Source: Oopsacas minuta
Lineage: Eukaryota; Porifera; Hexactinellida; Lyssacinosida; Leucopsacidae
Direction: 5' to 3'
Assembly: GCA_024704765.1 (NCBI GenBank)
Contig: JAKMXF010000077.1
Span: 144,669-208,668 of the forward strand
Length of the DNA stretch: 64,000 nucleotides
Shown here: piece by piece, positions 12,148-22,780 of the stretch
How the letters are laid out: each line of letters starts with the position of its first letter
Numbering within the stretch: position 1 is the first letter of the stretch
Translations under genes and position numbers: made by a program
The notes under the pieces: generated by a model
Databases searched by the model: none
What the model was told of the DNA's origin: nothing
The model's input: only the letters and a program-made list of their open reading frames with translations

Positions 12148-13493
12148 CAGGGTGTAACAAATGTATTGTCGTTATTTACTGATAATGTTGCTTGACATTA
12201 CATAGTATTATACAACCTTAATCATTGATTCCTTTACTCAAGAGTATTGATACATGTTATTGTCAAAGTATATAGCAGTCAATTTTTATTGTATTCAACT
12301 TTTCGATTTTTTCTTGGGATTTTCAAAAACTTCTCAATTCTATAAGAGATGAATGTCCAAGATTATGGATCTTCTTTAAGATCTCAGGCAATAGGGATGC
12401 TAAAAGCTGGAGAAAGAACTAAAACTGTTGCTCAAAGACTCAACGTCAATATTCGATCTGTTCAAAGGTGGGGACGCAGCGATAATCTTGGATTTTCGAT
12501 GGAATCAAAGCCCAAGTCTGGATGTCCACCGAAAATTAACCGAGTTGCCAAAATTGTGTTAAAGAAATCTCTAGGAAAGAGAAGGCAATGAACGCGTAAG
12601 CTCGCTTTGAGGTTAACGAGGGGTGATTGTAATGTTTCCCACATGTCTGTCCATCGGTATTTACGTAAGTCTTTGGGAGTGAAACCTTATAAAAGACCGA
12701 GAAAGTTTCGTTTGACCTTAAAAAAGAAGGAAAATCGGATGAAATTTGCGGTAACTTATAAGGATTGGACAGTTGGTGATTGGAATAGAATTTTATGGTC
12801 TGATGAATTTCCCTTTCAATTATTTCAAATACCAAACAGACAGAATAACCGTGTTTGGAGCAAGGATGCGGCTTCAATCCAACCTTGTATGAAGGTAAAA
12901 TTTCCAGCCAAAATCCCGATGTGGGGCATGATGTCCCACCAAGCCCTATCTGAGCTGCATATCATACCTCAAAGAGAAACTGTAAATGGAGATTACTACC
13001 GTACAAAGATTCTAGCTGGAACATGCAAAGATGCCATTCACAGGAGAGCCAAAAATGGGTCAGTTTTAGAGCGGTCTATGACCTCAGAGATGTCTGGGAT
13101 TATTTTCATGCAAGACGGGGCACCTGCTCACACGGCTAAACTGACACAGGAATGGTATGAACATAATCTTCCTGCGTTTGGGCATAAAGCTGAGTGGCCC
13201 GGAAACTCGCCCCATCTAAATCCAATCGACAATTTGTGGGCTATCATGAAAGATAAGGTAGATGAGCTGGAGCAAGCAATTACCGTTAACGGACTTATAA
13301 AAAATTTGAAAAAGGCATGGAGTAATATATCGGGTGATGTTTTGCAAAAAATTGTATCTAGTATGCCTATGCGAGTCACACAAGTTTTAGAAAGGCAAGG
13401 AGACTATATAGAGAAATAAAACGGTAATATTTGTGCTATTTTGAGATTAGTTATATTCAGTTTAGAAAACGACAATACATTTGTTACACCCTG
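12148..13493 (+). mobile_element. Tc1/mariner-type transposon, near-complete
   Basis: Element of 1346 bp with terminal inverted repeats identical over the first 26 bases, starting CAGGGTGTAACAAATGTATT, and TA on both sides (12146-12147 and 13494-13495). It holds one long transposase frame broken by a single stop. It is one of the best-preserved autonomous-type elements in the window, so its insertion is probably fairly recent compared with its neighbours. Confidence 0.95.
12349..13419 (+). pseudogene. DD37D-type transposase with one in-frame stop
   Basis: One continuous reading frame of 357 codons from ATG 12349 to TAA 13417, interrupted only by TGA at 12589-12591 (KRRQ*TRKLA). The N-terminus carries helix-turn-helix segments (RTKTVAQRLNVNIRSVQRW). 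The catalytic core has WNRILWSDEF, IIFMQDGAPAHTA and SPHLNPIDNLWAIMKD, with 37 residues between the second and third acidic residues. The last is Asp where many relatives with an LNPIENLW motif have Glu, so the triad is DD37D. The C-terminus ends QGDYIEK. It could be a very recent pseudogene, or the stop could be a polymorphism or sequencing error. The only obvious break is that codon. Confidence 0.9.
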
Positions 13494-13903
13494 TATATGC
13501 CGCATATTCACTAAGCACCAAGTTCGAACTTAAGTCCTATTCACTAAGAATTATGTACAAACCTGTTACAATAACGGGTGATAAAACATGTACTATCGAC
13601 ACGGATCGTTTGAATAAATGAAAGTATCTTGAATTAGAATCACTCTCACAGATCAGATCCACAGGGTTGGAAATTTTCACGTAATGAATGAGTATACAAT
13701 AAATCTTAGAAGCTCACGTAGAATGGGAATTTGACACCAAATGGATTTTGAGTGATAATCTTATACCGTATTGGGTGAAGAATAGACCCACTATTGTATC
13801 ACGTGGATAGAAACTTTGGATATGGATGAATAAGTACGAGCGTTGTTGAATAAATAATGAGACTTGTTTTCATAAGTCATATAGTAAACATATACCTATC
13901 ATA

Positions 13904-15201
13904 CCGAGTGTTCAATAAGTTCGAGTAAAGTATGCTTACAGTACAGATAGATATAAAAATACTATTTCAAATGTTCGAAATACTCCCCATTAGCATCAAT
14001 ACACCTTTGACACCGTTCCAACCACATGTTAAATAGTCTTGAGTAGCGACTTTCTGGTATGAGGTCAATCGCATCCAAAAATGCGGCGCTCAGCTCAGTT
14101 TCCGAATCAAAACGTCTACCTTTTAGATGGCGTTTTATAGTAGGAACAACCAGAAGTCACAGGGGGCTAGATCTGGGCTATAGGGTGGATGCTCGATCAA
14201 TTCTAGCCCCGATTGTTTGATATAGTATTTAGTTCTTCGTGCAGTGTGAGCTGGAGCATTGTCATGGTGGAAATTCATTCCGCGAAGACCAGTCTTTGGA
14301 CGCAACCTCTCGACAGCTTGGAACACTTACGGAAGACAATTTCAGTGTACCAAGTTGCAGTAACAGTGTGCTTCTCAGGAAGCATCACATATTCTATTAT
14401 CCCTCTTGTAGAGAAGAAAACAGCAAACATTCGCTTGTCGACCGCCCTGGGTTGCTTAGGAATTGAGTCCGGTTGCTCGTCTTCAAAGATCCATTTTGAG
14501 CTCTGCTGCTTTGATTGAATGTCGTAATAATAGATCCATGTCTCGTCACCAGTTATGACTTCTGACCAGCGTCGCGAATCTTTTTGGAATACTTTAGCAG
14601 CATAAATCGACAAAATCTAGTCGACGATTTTTTTGCTCAAAATTTAATAAATGGGGGACCAACTTAGAACAAAACCTCTTTAGCCCGAGGTGTTGGTGTA
14701 AGATGGTTTCTATTGTCTCCGATGAGACCGAAACCTCGAAGGCTATCTGTCTGACAGTGATTTGCCAATCCTCAGTTACTAGCTCCGATACTTTGTCGAT
14801 ATTCTCCTCGGTGACCGCCGTAATTGGACGTCCTGGACGTGACTCATCGTCAAGGGATGTGTGACCTAAACGGGATTGACGATACCACTTATAGATGCTG
14901 GATTGGGTTGGATTTTGATCCCTAAAGATAGAAAACATCTCACAACAGCAATCAGCAACGTTTAATCCACGTTTGAAATTGTAGAAAATGATGGCACGGA
15001 AATCTCTCTTATTCAAATTTTCCATAATATTAAAATATTGAAAGTGAAGATATAAAATTGGCTACAAAAAGTCGAGTATAGTACTTATAATCCTGAAATT
15101 TGGTTAGGAAGTATGGATTCACTAGGTATGTATGTGGTTACGTTAAATTAGCTCTACTATAAGTGCTTTGTATAGTTTACTCGAACTTATTGAAGACTCG
15201 G
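13904..15201 (-). mobile_element. inner mariner (DD34D), nested
   Basis: Element of 1298 bp with ends starting CCGAGTGTTCAATAAGTTCG, one mismatch in 26 between the two ends. TA flanks the left end (13902-13903); the right flank is CA (15202-15203), one base off TA. It lies inside the outer mariner, downstream of that element's transposase reading frame, and in the same orientation. Since it interrupts the outer copy, it arrived later. Confidence 0.92.
13962..15025 (-). pseudogene. mariner DD34D transposase pseudogene (inner)
   Basis: Start at ATG 15025 (MENLNKRDFRAIIFYNF), ending GEYFEHLK and a stop at 13962. Domains in order: helix-turn-helix region with the DESRPGRP linker, WVPH-like motif as LVPHLLN, first Asp in TGDETWIYYYD, second in FHHDNAPAHTA, third in YSPDLAPCDFWLF, with 34 residues between the last two (DD34D). 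Frame changes occur near 14600 and 14300, so at least two frameshifts. About 350 codons if repaired, the usual size. The family's chemistry is TA-targeted cut-and-paste transposition. Confidence 0.92.
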
Positions 15202-15204
15202 CAA

Positions 15205-16258
15205 TTGATTATAAAATGTTTCGAAAAATTCCCACTTTAACTTTAACCACCTCCATCGTTCTGGTAACTTTCCAGCCCAGCGGTATAGAATTCTGTAGGG
15301 GTCCCTTTTCCCACTGTTATATTTCGTACTCCAGTAGTTTGAAATTCTCAAATCTCTTCGCTCGAAGAAGTCTCTTCATCTATCCAAACAGCCAGTAGTC
15401 ACTGGGAACCAAGTCTGGACTATACGGGGGGATTAGGGAGGTATTCGAATCCTAAGTCGTCAATTGCAGCCATTGTCTTGGAGCTTACTTGGAGCCTTGC
15501 GTTGTCATGTTGCAGCAATAAGCTACAGTCAACTTGCCTTGCCTCTCACGCTTAATCACTTGACGCAATTCTTTCAATTCGTCAACGTAATAATCACTGT
15601 TTATGGTTGTTTCCTCAGGCAACCAGTCGAAGTGAATATTTCCTCCCCTATCACAAAATACTGTTGCCATTCTCTTCCCTGCTGATTTTGCGGCCTCTAC
15701 CTTGATGGATACAGGTTTAGCACGTTTCTTCCACTGCTTCGATTGAGTTTTGCTCTCTGGTTCATAATGATGAAGCAAGTTCCATCCCCCGTTACTATAC
15801 GATCCAAAAGTCTTCCTCTGCCTTGTATCTTAGAAGTAATTCTTTGCTAACTCTGACCCTTTCGCGTTTTTGTTCTTTTGAAAGAAGTTTTGGGACTCAA
15901 CGCGCAGTTACCTTCGACATTTCCAGATCTTTAGTGACAATCGAGTGTATTGTGGCTTTTGATATACCTACCCTCTCTTCTAACTCTCGTAGGGTTATTC
16001 GTCTGTCCTCGTCCAAAATTGTTTGGACCCTCTCGATATTACTGTGGGTTTTGAGGAAGTCCGACGACCTGGAACAGTGTCATCGTGGAGTTCCTCATCG
16101 CCATTATCAAAACGTTCGATCCATCTATATATGGTGGCGTTCGAAGGACATTCATCACCGAAAATATCCTGCATTTCACGAAGAATGTATGAGCCCGTCT
16201 TACCCTTTTTCCACATGTACCAAATTATTTGTCGTTTTCCTTCTTTGCTAGAATCCAT
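15205..16258 (-). pseudogene. mariner transposase pseudogene (outer)
   Basis: Starts at ATG 16258 (MDSSKEGKRQIIWYMWKKGK), with the helix-turn-helix block ending DDTVPGRRTSSKPT. After a frameshift near 15990 comes a block with RWVPKLLSKEQK, then HHYEPESKTQSKQW, MATVFCDRGGNIHFDWLPEE and a degraded catalytic C-terminus reaching PP*SPRIVQTWFPV, the relic of the PPYSPDL.PSDYWLF motif. Several stops and frameshifts. The closing codons run into the nested inner element at 15203, and the last part of the 3' untranslated region is at 13837-13903. Different mariner subfamily from the inner one, judging by the protein blocks and the termini. Confidence 0.88.
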
Positions 16259-16443
16259 TAGTTGAAAACAATAGCCTATACAAATGAAATTATACTGAAG
16301 AATATGCTAGTAGAGTAAAGAGTGTATTGTATCGAAGTTAGACAATCAAGTTAGGCTTGCAATCTGATATTAGGCTTAGAGCTGTACTAACTAGAATATG
16401 AATCCGATACATTAGTCACATTCCTTATTGAACAACCCTTGTA

Positions 16444-18651
16444 TGTCTGTTGAGATAAAGTCTCTAAGTATATATCGATATTTCAACTGTTTGTTGACAA
16501 TATAATCATAAAAAAACAACTAATTAATTCTCAAAATGATTAGTTAGAAAGGGGTAAAATCGGATTCATCCTATTCAACTACCCCAAAGTAATTGTTTAG
16601 ATTTCCAATATCCTCAACACAAACAAACAAACGACAAACACCTACACAATAATTGAGTTATAATATTGTAATCCAAAATGTAATTCAACCTCAATAATGC
16701 AAATACCTTTTCTTAATATTTCTTAATTTGTTTTTCCTCAGCACCAGCCCTAACGCAGCCACTGCATTAACCGACTACAAATTATTTGAGGCACTGTGTA
16801 CCACATGGAAGTCCTAATCAAAAACGTTGACCAAATAGTAAGTGTTACATTTATATATTATTAGATTTTCAGACAAAAATCAGTTTCCTGAAATGAAATG
16901 TGTAGAAGAAATGTTCATTTATAATGTCATAGAAATAACAACTTCAATGTTGATGACATAACCGCAAAATAGCTATATCTTGGGTATTTATTCGCTTTCC
17001 ATGGAAATGGATTCGTGTTATGTAATATAACGTGACCCACGTAATATAGGGCCTTGCGTTAGGTTCAGAAAATGGACCAGTTATGACTTTTTGCTCGATC
17101 AGGCAATATATTCGAAGGATACAGAAACTGGCAAAAAGATGTGTCTAGCAAGCAAGATTTAGTAATATATTTCATTCATCATGAAATATAGTACAGTGTA
17201 CATATCGGAGAATTCATTTCAAAATCAATATTCCGGAATGAAATAATGTATAAGATTGTTAATAGACTACTCTATAATACAGATAGGGAACCAGCCGAGG
17301 AATAAATCAAAAGAGAGGCCAGTTTTTACTTTTCGCCTGAAGTCAAACTTCCGTTTGGAAACTACAACTTTTCACCTACGTAATATGAGGTAATCGGGTA
17401 TGGTGCATCATTTGCTTCGAATTTCCGAAAAGTAAGTCAATAGATTCAGTTAGTAGAGTGCACAAAATCCAGAGTTAGTTTTTGGGTTTTATCAGTTAGA
17501 GACACTGTCAGTTCACTAAGGCAACATCACGTTTAAGAAGGATTTGATAGGTTATTATCTTTTCAGGTCGTAGTGTCTCGGCCAAACTCACGAGATAACG
17601 ACCGCCACTCATGTGTCGATATTGGGAGAATCGCATTACAATGGATCGGTTTGTAATCAGCCGGTTGAACATAATGAAAGCTATCCCTGATTAAGTCATC
17701 TGATAGGTCAGCAATAGCGACATTTGTGTTTAATAAAGCTTCAATGGTTTGTTTACAAGAGGCCAATTTTCTTAGAATGCTTCCAAGTAATTAACCAATA
17801 ATTCATTTCCAAGAAAAAGATACATCTATCTATCAGTGTATATTATGAAATATCATTTGCAAAGTGTTGAGGATGATAATGTTCTTTTGACTCTACAAGC
17901 ACTAACTACGTATTTATTTTGAGCTCTAATAATGCTGTAGGTACAATATCTTTGTCCTTAAGATATTCGCGCATTGCAGCTGAAGTTGTATTTTCAAAAA
18001 TAGCTAGAGCAAGTGGACAGATTGTTTGTTAAAAAAGTCGCACAGTAGGTTTTTTACGAATACTGGGAGAAATACAGCCTGTTGCTTTTGGGAATAGAAG
18101 AATGATATATTGTTGGGATGATGTAAATTTTCATATTAAGTCTTGTCTATATTGGATGGCGGATAATATACATTTCTTCAAAATGTTATATGCATAGTCT
18201 TGAAAACTGAGTAACTGTACAACTTTTCGGATGCAAAAACTTGGCCCATTTCTGTCGAAATTCATCCTGCTTAGGAAAGGTAAACATAGCCGTACTTGGT
18301 CCATCAATATGACCTGTACGAAGGCCTACCACTGAGCATTTTTGATGGCATAGAGAATGTATGAGAATAAAGAATAATCTAGGTAACAAGGAAATACATG
18401 AAAGTTGTAATAAATCTCGAGAGAAATGTATTAGATATTTCTGAAATAGTTGGTGATAAATATAAGTAAAGTAAGATAAATATAGAAAGCTACGCATGGA
18501 CATATAATAGAAAGGGTCGAAGAGGTAAGAAAGAAGAAAGAAAAGTGAATATATCAAATAAAATTGGGTGATTGATTCTTGTAAATAACATATTGTCTGC
18601 ACATGTGGTTTGATTTCAAAATTTTGCTTAAATTTTGAATAGTTACCAGTG
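16444..18651. other. non-coding, left flank of the MULE palindrome
   Basis: No recognised gene. The minus-strand open stretch 17563-17766 (67 codons, MASCKQTIEALLNTNVAIAD) has no motif I know. 17261-17390 is one copy of an inverted repeat whose partner lies beyond the palindrome. The minus-strand open stretch 18186-18782 overlaps the MULE terminus and shows no coding signal. Confidence 0.45.
17261..17390 (+). repeat. outer inverted repeat, left copy
   Basis: About 130 bp that match, by eye at roughly three bases in four, the reverse complement of 22655-22780. Shared landmarks in order are AGACTACTCTAT, GATAGG.AACCAGC, ACTTCCGTTTG and TACAA.TTTTCAC. It may be a dispersed repeat present twice by chance in inverted orientation, or part of an older, larger palindrome around the MULE pair. 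Confidence 0.6.
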
Positions 18652-18677
18652 TCTAACGGAAGTCCGACAAATGTTCC

Positions 18678-20431
18678 AGCGACAAAACGTTCCACGACAT
18701 TTCGCTCCACTTTTGACTGGTCAATGTTTGTTAATAATTTAACAGCTTTTGAATGGCTAAATAATATTGCAAATATAATCAATTAATTTGGGATGAATGA
18801 TTTCAGAAGAATCTAATATTACAGTTTTGATATCGCAAACCTAAACATAGAATTTCTGTGTTAACAAAGTGAGGTAAGATGATTTATAGTAAAGGTAACG
18901 AATTTATATCAGGAATACATACGTAGTAATTAATTCCATTGATGGAGAAGATGCGAAATTAATTTGTATGTTTGCCAGAAAACATGGAAAGTCACCTGTG
19001 TAGTTCTATTTAATTGTTGTAACTGTATTATTTTACAGCTTGCATTATCAGCTAAATATTATTTCCTACATTTTATATTCTTTTAACAACTCGTCATTTT
19101 ATCAATGGACCCTGATCAGCCCTCCTTCCGGGTGATCAGTACAAACAAAGGAGGAGAAAGGCTATTAGAAGGAGGATGCGTATACTTGAGGCACAGGAGA
19201 GTTGGAGAAATGACACATTGGCAGTGTGAGCAGAGAGGAGAGTATAAAGCAAGGATTCATACGAAGGGAATGGAGATAGTGAAGCGTACAAATGAGCATC
19301 TGCATGCACCTGATGTGCAGGCTACGGCCTGCTGTGAGATAAGGCCGGCATCAAGAGCAAAGCACGGGACACACAGAATAGCTTGCATCACATAATCGGT
19401 GAGGGTATGCTAACAGCATCAGAGGGTACTGCTGCTAAACTACCTGAGCTGGACAGCCTGAAGCGGACGATACAGCGTCAGCGTGCAAGTGTATTATCAG
19501 CTCTAGTGCAGCCTACCGCCCTAGCAGAGTTGGTTCTACCTGCAGAATACCAGCGAACAGCCAAGGGGGAACAGTTCCTACTCTATGACTCTGGGGAAGA
19601 CTATCCACATAGATTCCTCAACTTCGGGACACAACGCAACCTCGGGATGCTACAGCAAAGCAAGATCTGGCTAGCTGATGGCACCTTCAAGACGACGCCC
19701 CCATCTTCGCCCAGGTGTATATGGTGCATGGATTCCGAGGAGGAGACGATCCTATGAAGACTGGTCATCTGTTGCCGAGTCTGTTTGTGCTGCTGCTCAA
19801 TAAGACAGAGGATACCTACCGTAGGATGTGGGAGCAGATCCGCCTACTCTGTCCTCTTGCCCAGCCTGAACAGATGCTTCTGGACTTTGAGAAGGGCGCA
19901 ATTAACAACTTTGAGCATGTCTGACCTAACACAGTGGTGAAGTGCTGCTTCTTCCACCTCACACAGAATATCTGGCGCCATGTGCAGTCTGGCTACACAC
20001 ATGACGAAGAGCTGCCCATGCGCATCCGGAAGATACCAGCCCTTGCATTCGCCCGATCAGCAGACGTACTCGATCTGTTTGAGCAAGTGTCAATGGATCT
20101 CCCCTTTCGTCTGAGATAGGCGAGCTAGTCGACTACTTTGAGAGGACTTATATCGGTCGCACGCTAGCCACTGGATACCATGTAGCGGCGACGATCCCCA
20201 TTGGCCTGTGGAACTACCACTTCAGTACGTCCTTCGGACTCCCCCGTACAACCAACGCCGTAGAGGCATGGCACCGCAGCTTCAATGCCACTGTCGGCTG
20301 CCATCACCCCACCATATGGAAGTTCCTCCTAGCCCTCAAGCGTGAGCAGGGCCTAGTGGAGGTGCGGCAGACTAACTACCTTGCTGGGAAGGAACCAACC
20401 AAGCGGAGGAGGTCCCAACAGAGTGAACAAG
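18678..20431 (+). repeat. MULE palindrome, left arm
   Basis: Pairs with 20690-22443; coordinates of paired bases always add to 41121, so there is no net insertion or deletion over 1754 bp. In every segment I compared, coding and non-coding, the arms were identical. Identity ends abruptly: at 18677 on the outside (one mismatch, then a one-base length change) and at 20432 on the inside. Confidence 0.93.
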
Positions 20432-20529
20432 CGTTGTGGGCTCTAGTTGGAGAGTATTATTCACCAAATCGTACTAAGATGGAGTTCTTGCATGGTGTAG
20501 CACATCATTTCGGTCTGAGTGCGGATTAA
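19105..20529 (+). pseudogene. MULE transposase with FLYWCH finger, left copy
   Basis: Mutator-like transposase, broken. From ATG 19105, the first ~75 residues form a FLYWCH-type zinc finger (ERLLEGGCVYLRHRR, HWQC, ARIHTKGM, NEHLHAPD); the second Cys of the finger appears to be Tyr. Frame shifts near 19380 and 19720 join the next blocks. The MULE domain shows DGTFKT (first Asp), LLLDFEKGAINNFEHV (second Asp), CCFFHLTQNIWRHVQ, then YFERTYIGR, IPIGLWNYHF and RTTNAVEAWHRSFN (catalytic Glu). Stops occur after NFEHV at 19922 and near 20117. A TAA at 20527 ends it (FGLSAD). All main blocks are present in order, so this was a full-length gene that decayed. Confidence 0.9.
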
Positions 20530-20591
20530 CATGTTAATCTAAAGTATTATCTCAAAATCAAATTTATTTGAGGGATAGATAATAAAGAAGA

Positions 20592-22016
20592 TTAACATTC
20601 GTTCTTTGGCAGAGATGGTGTCTACACTTGTATGGAACTTCGTCTTAGTATGGTCTAGTGGATATATTCTCCAACTAGAGTCCTCAACACTTGTTCACTC
20701 TGTTGGGACCTCCTCCGCTTGGTTGGTTCCTTCCCAGCAAGGTAGTTAGTCTGCCGCACCTCCACTAGGCCCTGCTCACGCTTGAGGGCTAGGAGGAACT
20801 TCCATATGGTGGGGTGATGGCAGCCGACAGTGGCATTGAAGCTGCGGTGCCATGCCTCTACGGCGTTGGTTGTACGGGGGAGTCCGAAGGACGTACTGAA
20901 GTGGTAGTTCCACAGGCCAATGGGGATCGTCGCCGCTACATGGTATCCAGTGGCTAGCGTGCGACCGATATAAGTCCTCTCAAAGTAGTCGACTAGCTCG
21001 CCTATCTCAGACGAAAGGGGAGATCCATTGACACTTGCTCAAACAGATCGAGTACGTCTGCTGATCGGGCGAATGCAAGGGCTGGTATCTTCCGGATGCG
21101 CATGGGCAGCTCTTCGTCATGTGTGTAGCCAGACTGCACATGGCGCCAGATATTCTGTGTGAGGTGGAAGAAGCAGCACTTCACCACTGTGTTAGGTCAG
21201 ACATGCTCAAAGTTGTTAATTGCGCCCTTCTCAAAGTCCAGAAGCATCTGTTCAGGCTGGGCAAGAGGACAGAGTAGGCGGATCTGCTCCCACATCCTAC
21301 GGTAGGTATCCTCTGTCTTATTGAGCAGCAGCACAAACAGACTCGGCAACAGATGACCAGTCTTCATAGGATCGTCTCCTCCTCGGAATCCATGCACCAT
21401 ATACACCTGGGCGAAGATGGGGGCGTCGTCTTGAAGGTGCCATCAGCTAGCCAGATCTTGCTTTGCTGTAGCATCCCGAGGTTGCGTTGTGTCCCGAAGT
21501 TGAGGAATCTATGTGGATAGTCTTCCCCAGAGTCATAGAGTAGGAACTGTTCCCCCTTGGCTGTTCGCTGGTATTCTGCAGGTAGAACCAACTCTGCTAG
21601 GGCGGTAGGCTGCACTAGAGCTGATAATACACTTGCACGCTGACGCTGTATCGTCCGCTTCAGGCTGTCCAGCTCAGGTAGTTTAGCAGCAGTACCCTCT
21701 GATGCTGTTAGCATACCCTCACCGATTATGTGATGCAAGCTATTCTGTGTGTCCCGTGCTTTGCTCTTGATGCCGGCCTTATCTCACAGCAGGCCGTAGC
21801 CTGCACATCAGGTGCATGCAGATGCTCATTTGTACGCTTCACTATCTCCATTCCCTTCGTATGAATCCTTGCTTTATACTCTCCTCTCTGCTCACACTGC
21901 CAATGTGTCATTTCTCCAACTCTCCTGTGCCTCAAGTATACGCATCCTCCTTCTAATAGCCTTTCTCCTCCTTTGTTTGTACTGATCACCCGGAAGGAGG
22001 GCTGATCAGGGTCCAT
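20592..22016 (-). pseudogene. MULE transposase with FLYWCH finger, right copy
   Basis: Mirror copy of the 19105 gene, starting at ATG 22016 and reading toward the centre. The FLYWCH finger, MULE catalytic blocks, frameshifts and stops are the same as in the left copy down to about 20690. Beyond that the last ~35 codons diverge: SEQVLRTLVGEY is followed by a frame change and HTKTKFHTSVD where the left copy has RTKMEFLHGVA. The protein alignment still holds in the diverged tail, so these are two homologous gene ends, not one duplicated end. Its end near 20592 is approximate. Confidence 0.88.
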
Positions 22017-22443
22017 TGATAAAATGACGAGTTGTTAAAAGAATATAAAATGTAGGAAATAATATTTAGCTGATAATGCAAGCTGTAAAATAATACAGTT
22101 ACAACAATTAAATAGAACTACACAGGTGACTTTCCATGTTTTCTGGCAAACATACAAATTAATTTCGCATCTTCTCCATCAATGGAATTAATTACTACGT
22201 ATGTATTCCTGATATAAATTCGTTACCTTTACTATAAATCATCTTACCTCACTTTGTTAACACAGAAATTCTATGTTTAGGTTTGCGATATCAAAACTGT
22301 AATATTAGATTCTTCTGAAATCATTCATCCCAAATTAATTGATTATATTTGCAATATTATTTAGCCATTCAAAAGCTGTTAAATTATTAACAAACATTGA
22401 CCAGTCAAAAGTGGAGCGAAATGTCGTGGAACGTTTTGTCGCT
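20690..22443 (-). repeat. MULE palindrome, right arm
   Basis: Inverted partner of 18678-20431. Between the arms, 20432-20689 contains the two diverged 3' ends (about 70 percent alike by eye) and a short AT-rich centre with no further symmetry. Confidence 0.93.
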
Positions 22444-22654
22444 AGAACATTTTGTCGGTATCCGGTTTCCTCTAACGAATCAATCAAAGTGAGATATGAA
22501 ATTCTTTTTAGCATTACTGAACCGCAAATCCCGATTAATTCAGGAGTTAGAGTGGTATCAAAAATAATTGCACATATATACGTATAGTATATGTTATTAT
22601 GTCGATGTGACTGACGTCATCATTAAACAGTGGCTAAACCACAATACTGAAGAC

Positions 22655-22780
22655 TTCCATTATGTGAAAATTTGTAGCTTTCAAACGGAAGTTTTCCATC
22701 TGGCGAATAATTTAAACTGGATTCTCTTTTTACTTAATTCATCAGCTGGTTTCCTATCGGTATCATAGAGTAGTCTATGG
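22655..22780 (-). repeat. outer inverted repeat, right copy
   Basis: Reverse complement resembles 17261-17390 (shared AGACTACTCTAT, AACCAGC, ACTTCCGTTTG, TTTTCAC in the same order). Lies about 180 bp beyond the right tip of the MULE palindrome, whereas the left copy lies about 1.27 kb from the left tip, so the arrangement is not symmetric. Confidence 0.6.

Larger units (their letters stand above)
13837..16441 (-). mobile_element. outer mariner, split by a nested mariner
   Basis: Left terminus at 13837 and right terminus at 16441 match as inverted repeats at 21 of 27 positions (common core GTTGTT.AATAA), each with TA outside (13835-13836, 16442-16443). The pair encloses 2605 bp, but 13904-15201 plus one TA is a second element inserted near the 3' end of the outer one. 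Subtracting it leaves about 1305 bp, the normal mariner length. Without the nest, the outer element would seem to lack its left end. Its transposase lies on the minus strand at 15205-16258. Confidence 0.82.
18661..22470. mobile_element. palindromic MULE pair (Mutator-like)
   Basis: A 3.8 kb palindrome centred at 20560/20561. Each half is a whole MULE-type element with a transposase gene reading toward the centre. A possible 9-base target duplication flanks it: TCTAACGGA at 18652-18660 and TCTAACGAA at 22471-22479, one mismatch; 9 bases is typical for Mutator-like elements. The right tip reads, on the reverse strand, GGAAACCGGATACCGACAAA, while the left tip begins AGTCCGACAAATG and looks about 8 bases shorter or altered. 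The transposase regions are visibly richer in G and C than the surrounding DNA. It may be one element with giant arms or two copies joined tail to tail. Confidence 0.85.

Noticed and set aside
18186-18782. 198-codon minus-strand open frame
   Set aside because: It runs across the MULE terminus into flanking AT-rich DNA, is mostly Phe, Ser, Leu and Tyr, and has no motif; a chance open frame.
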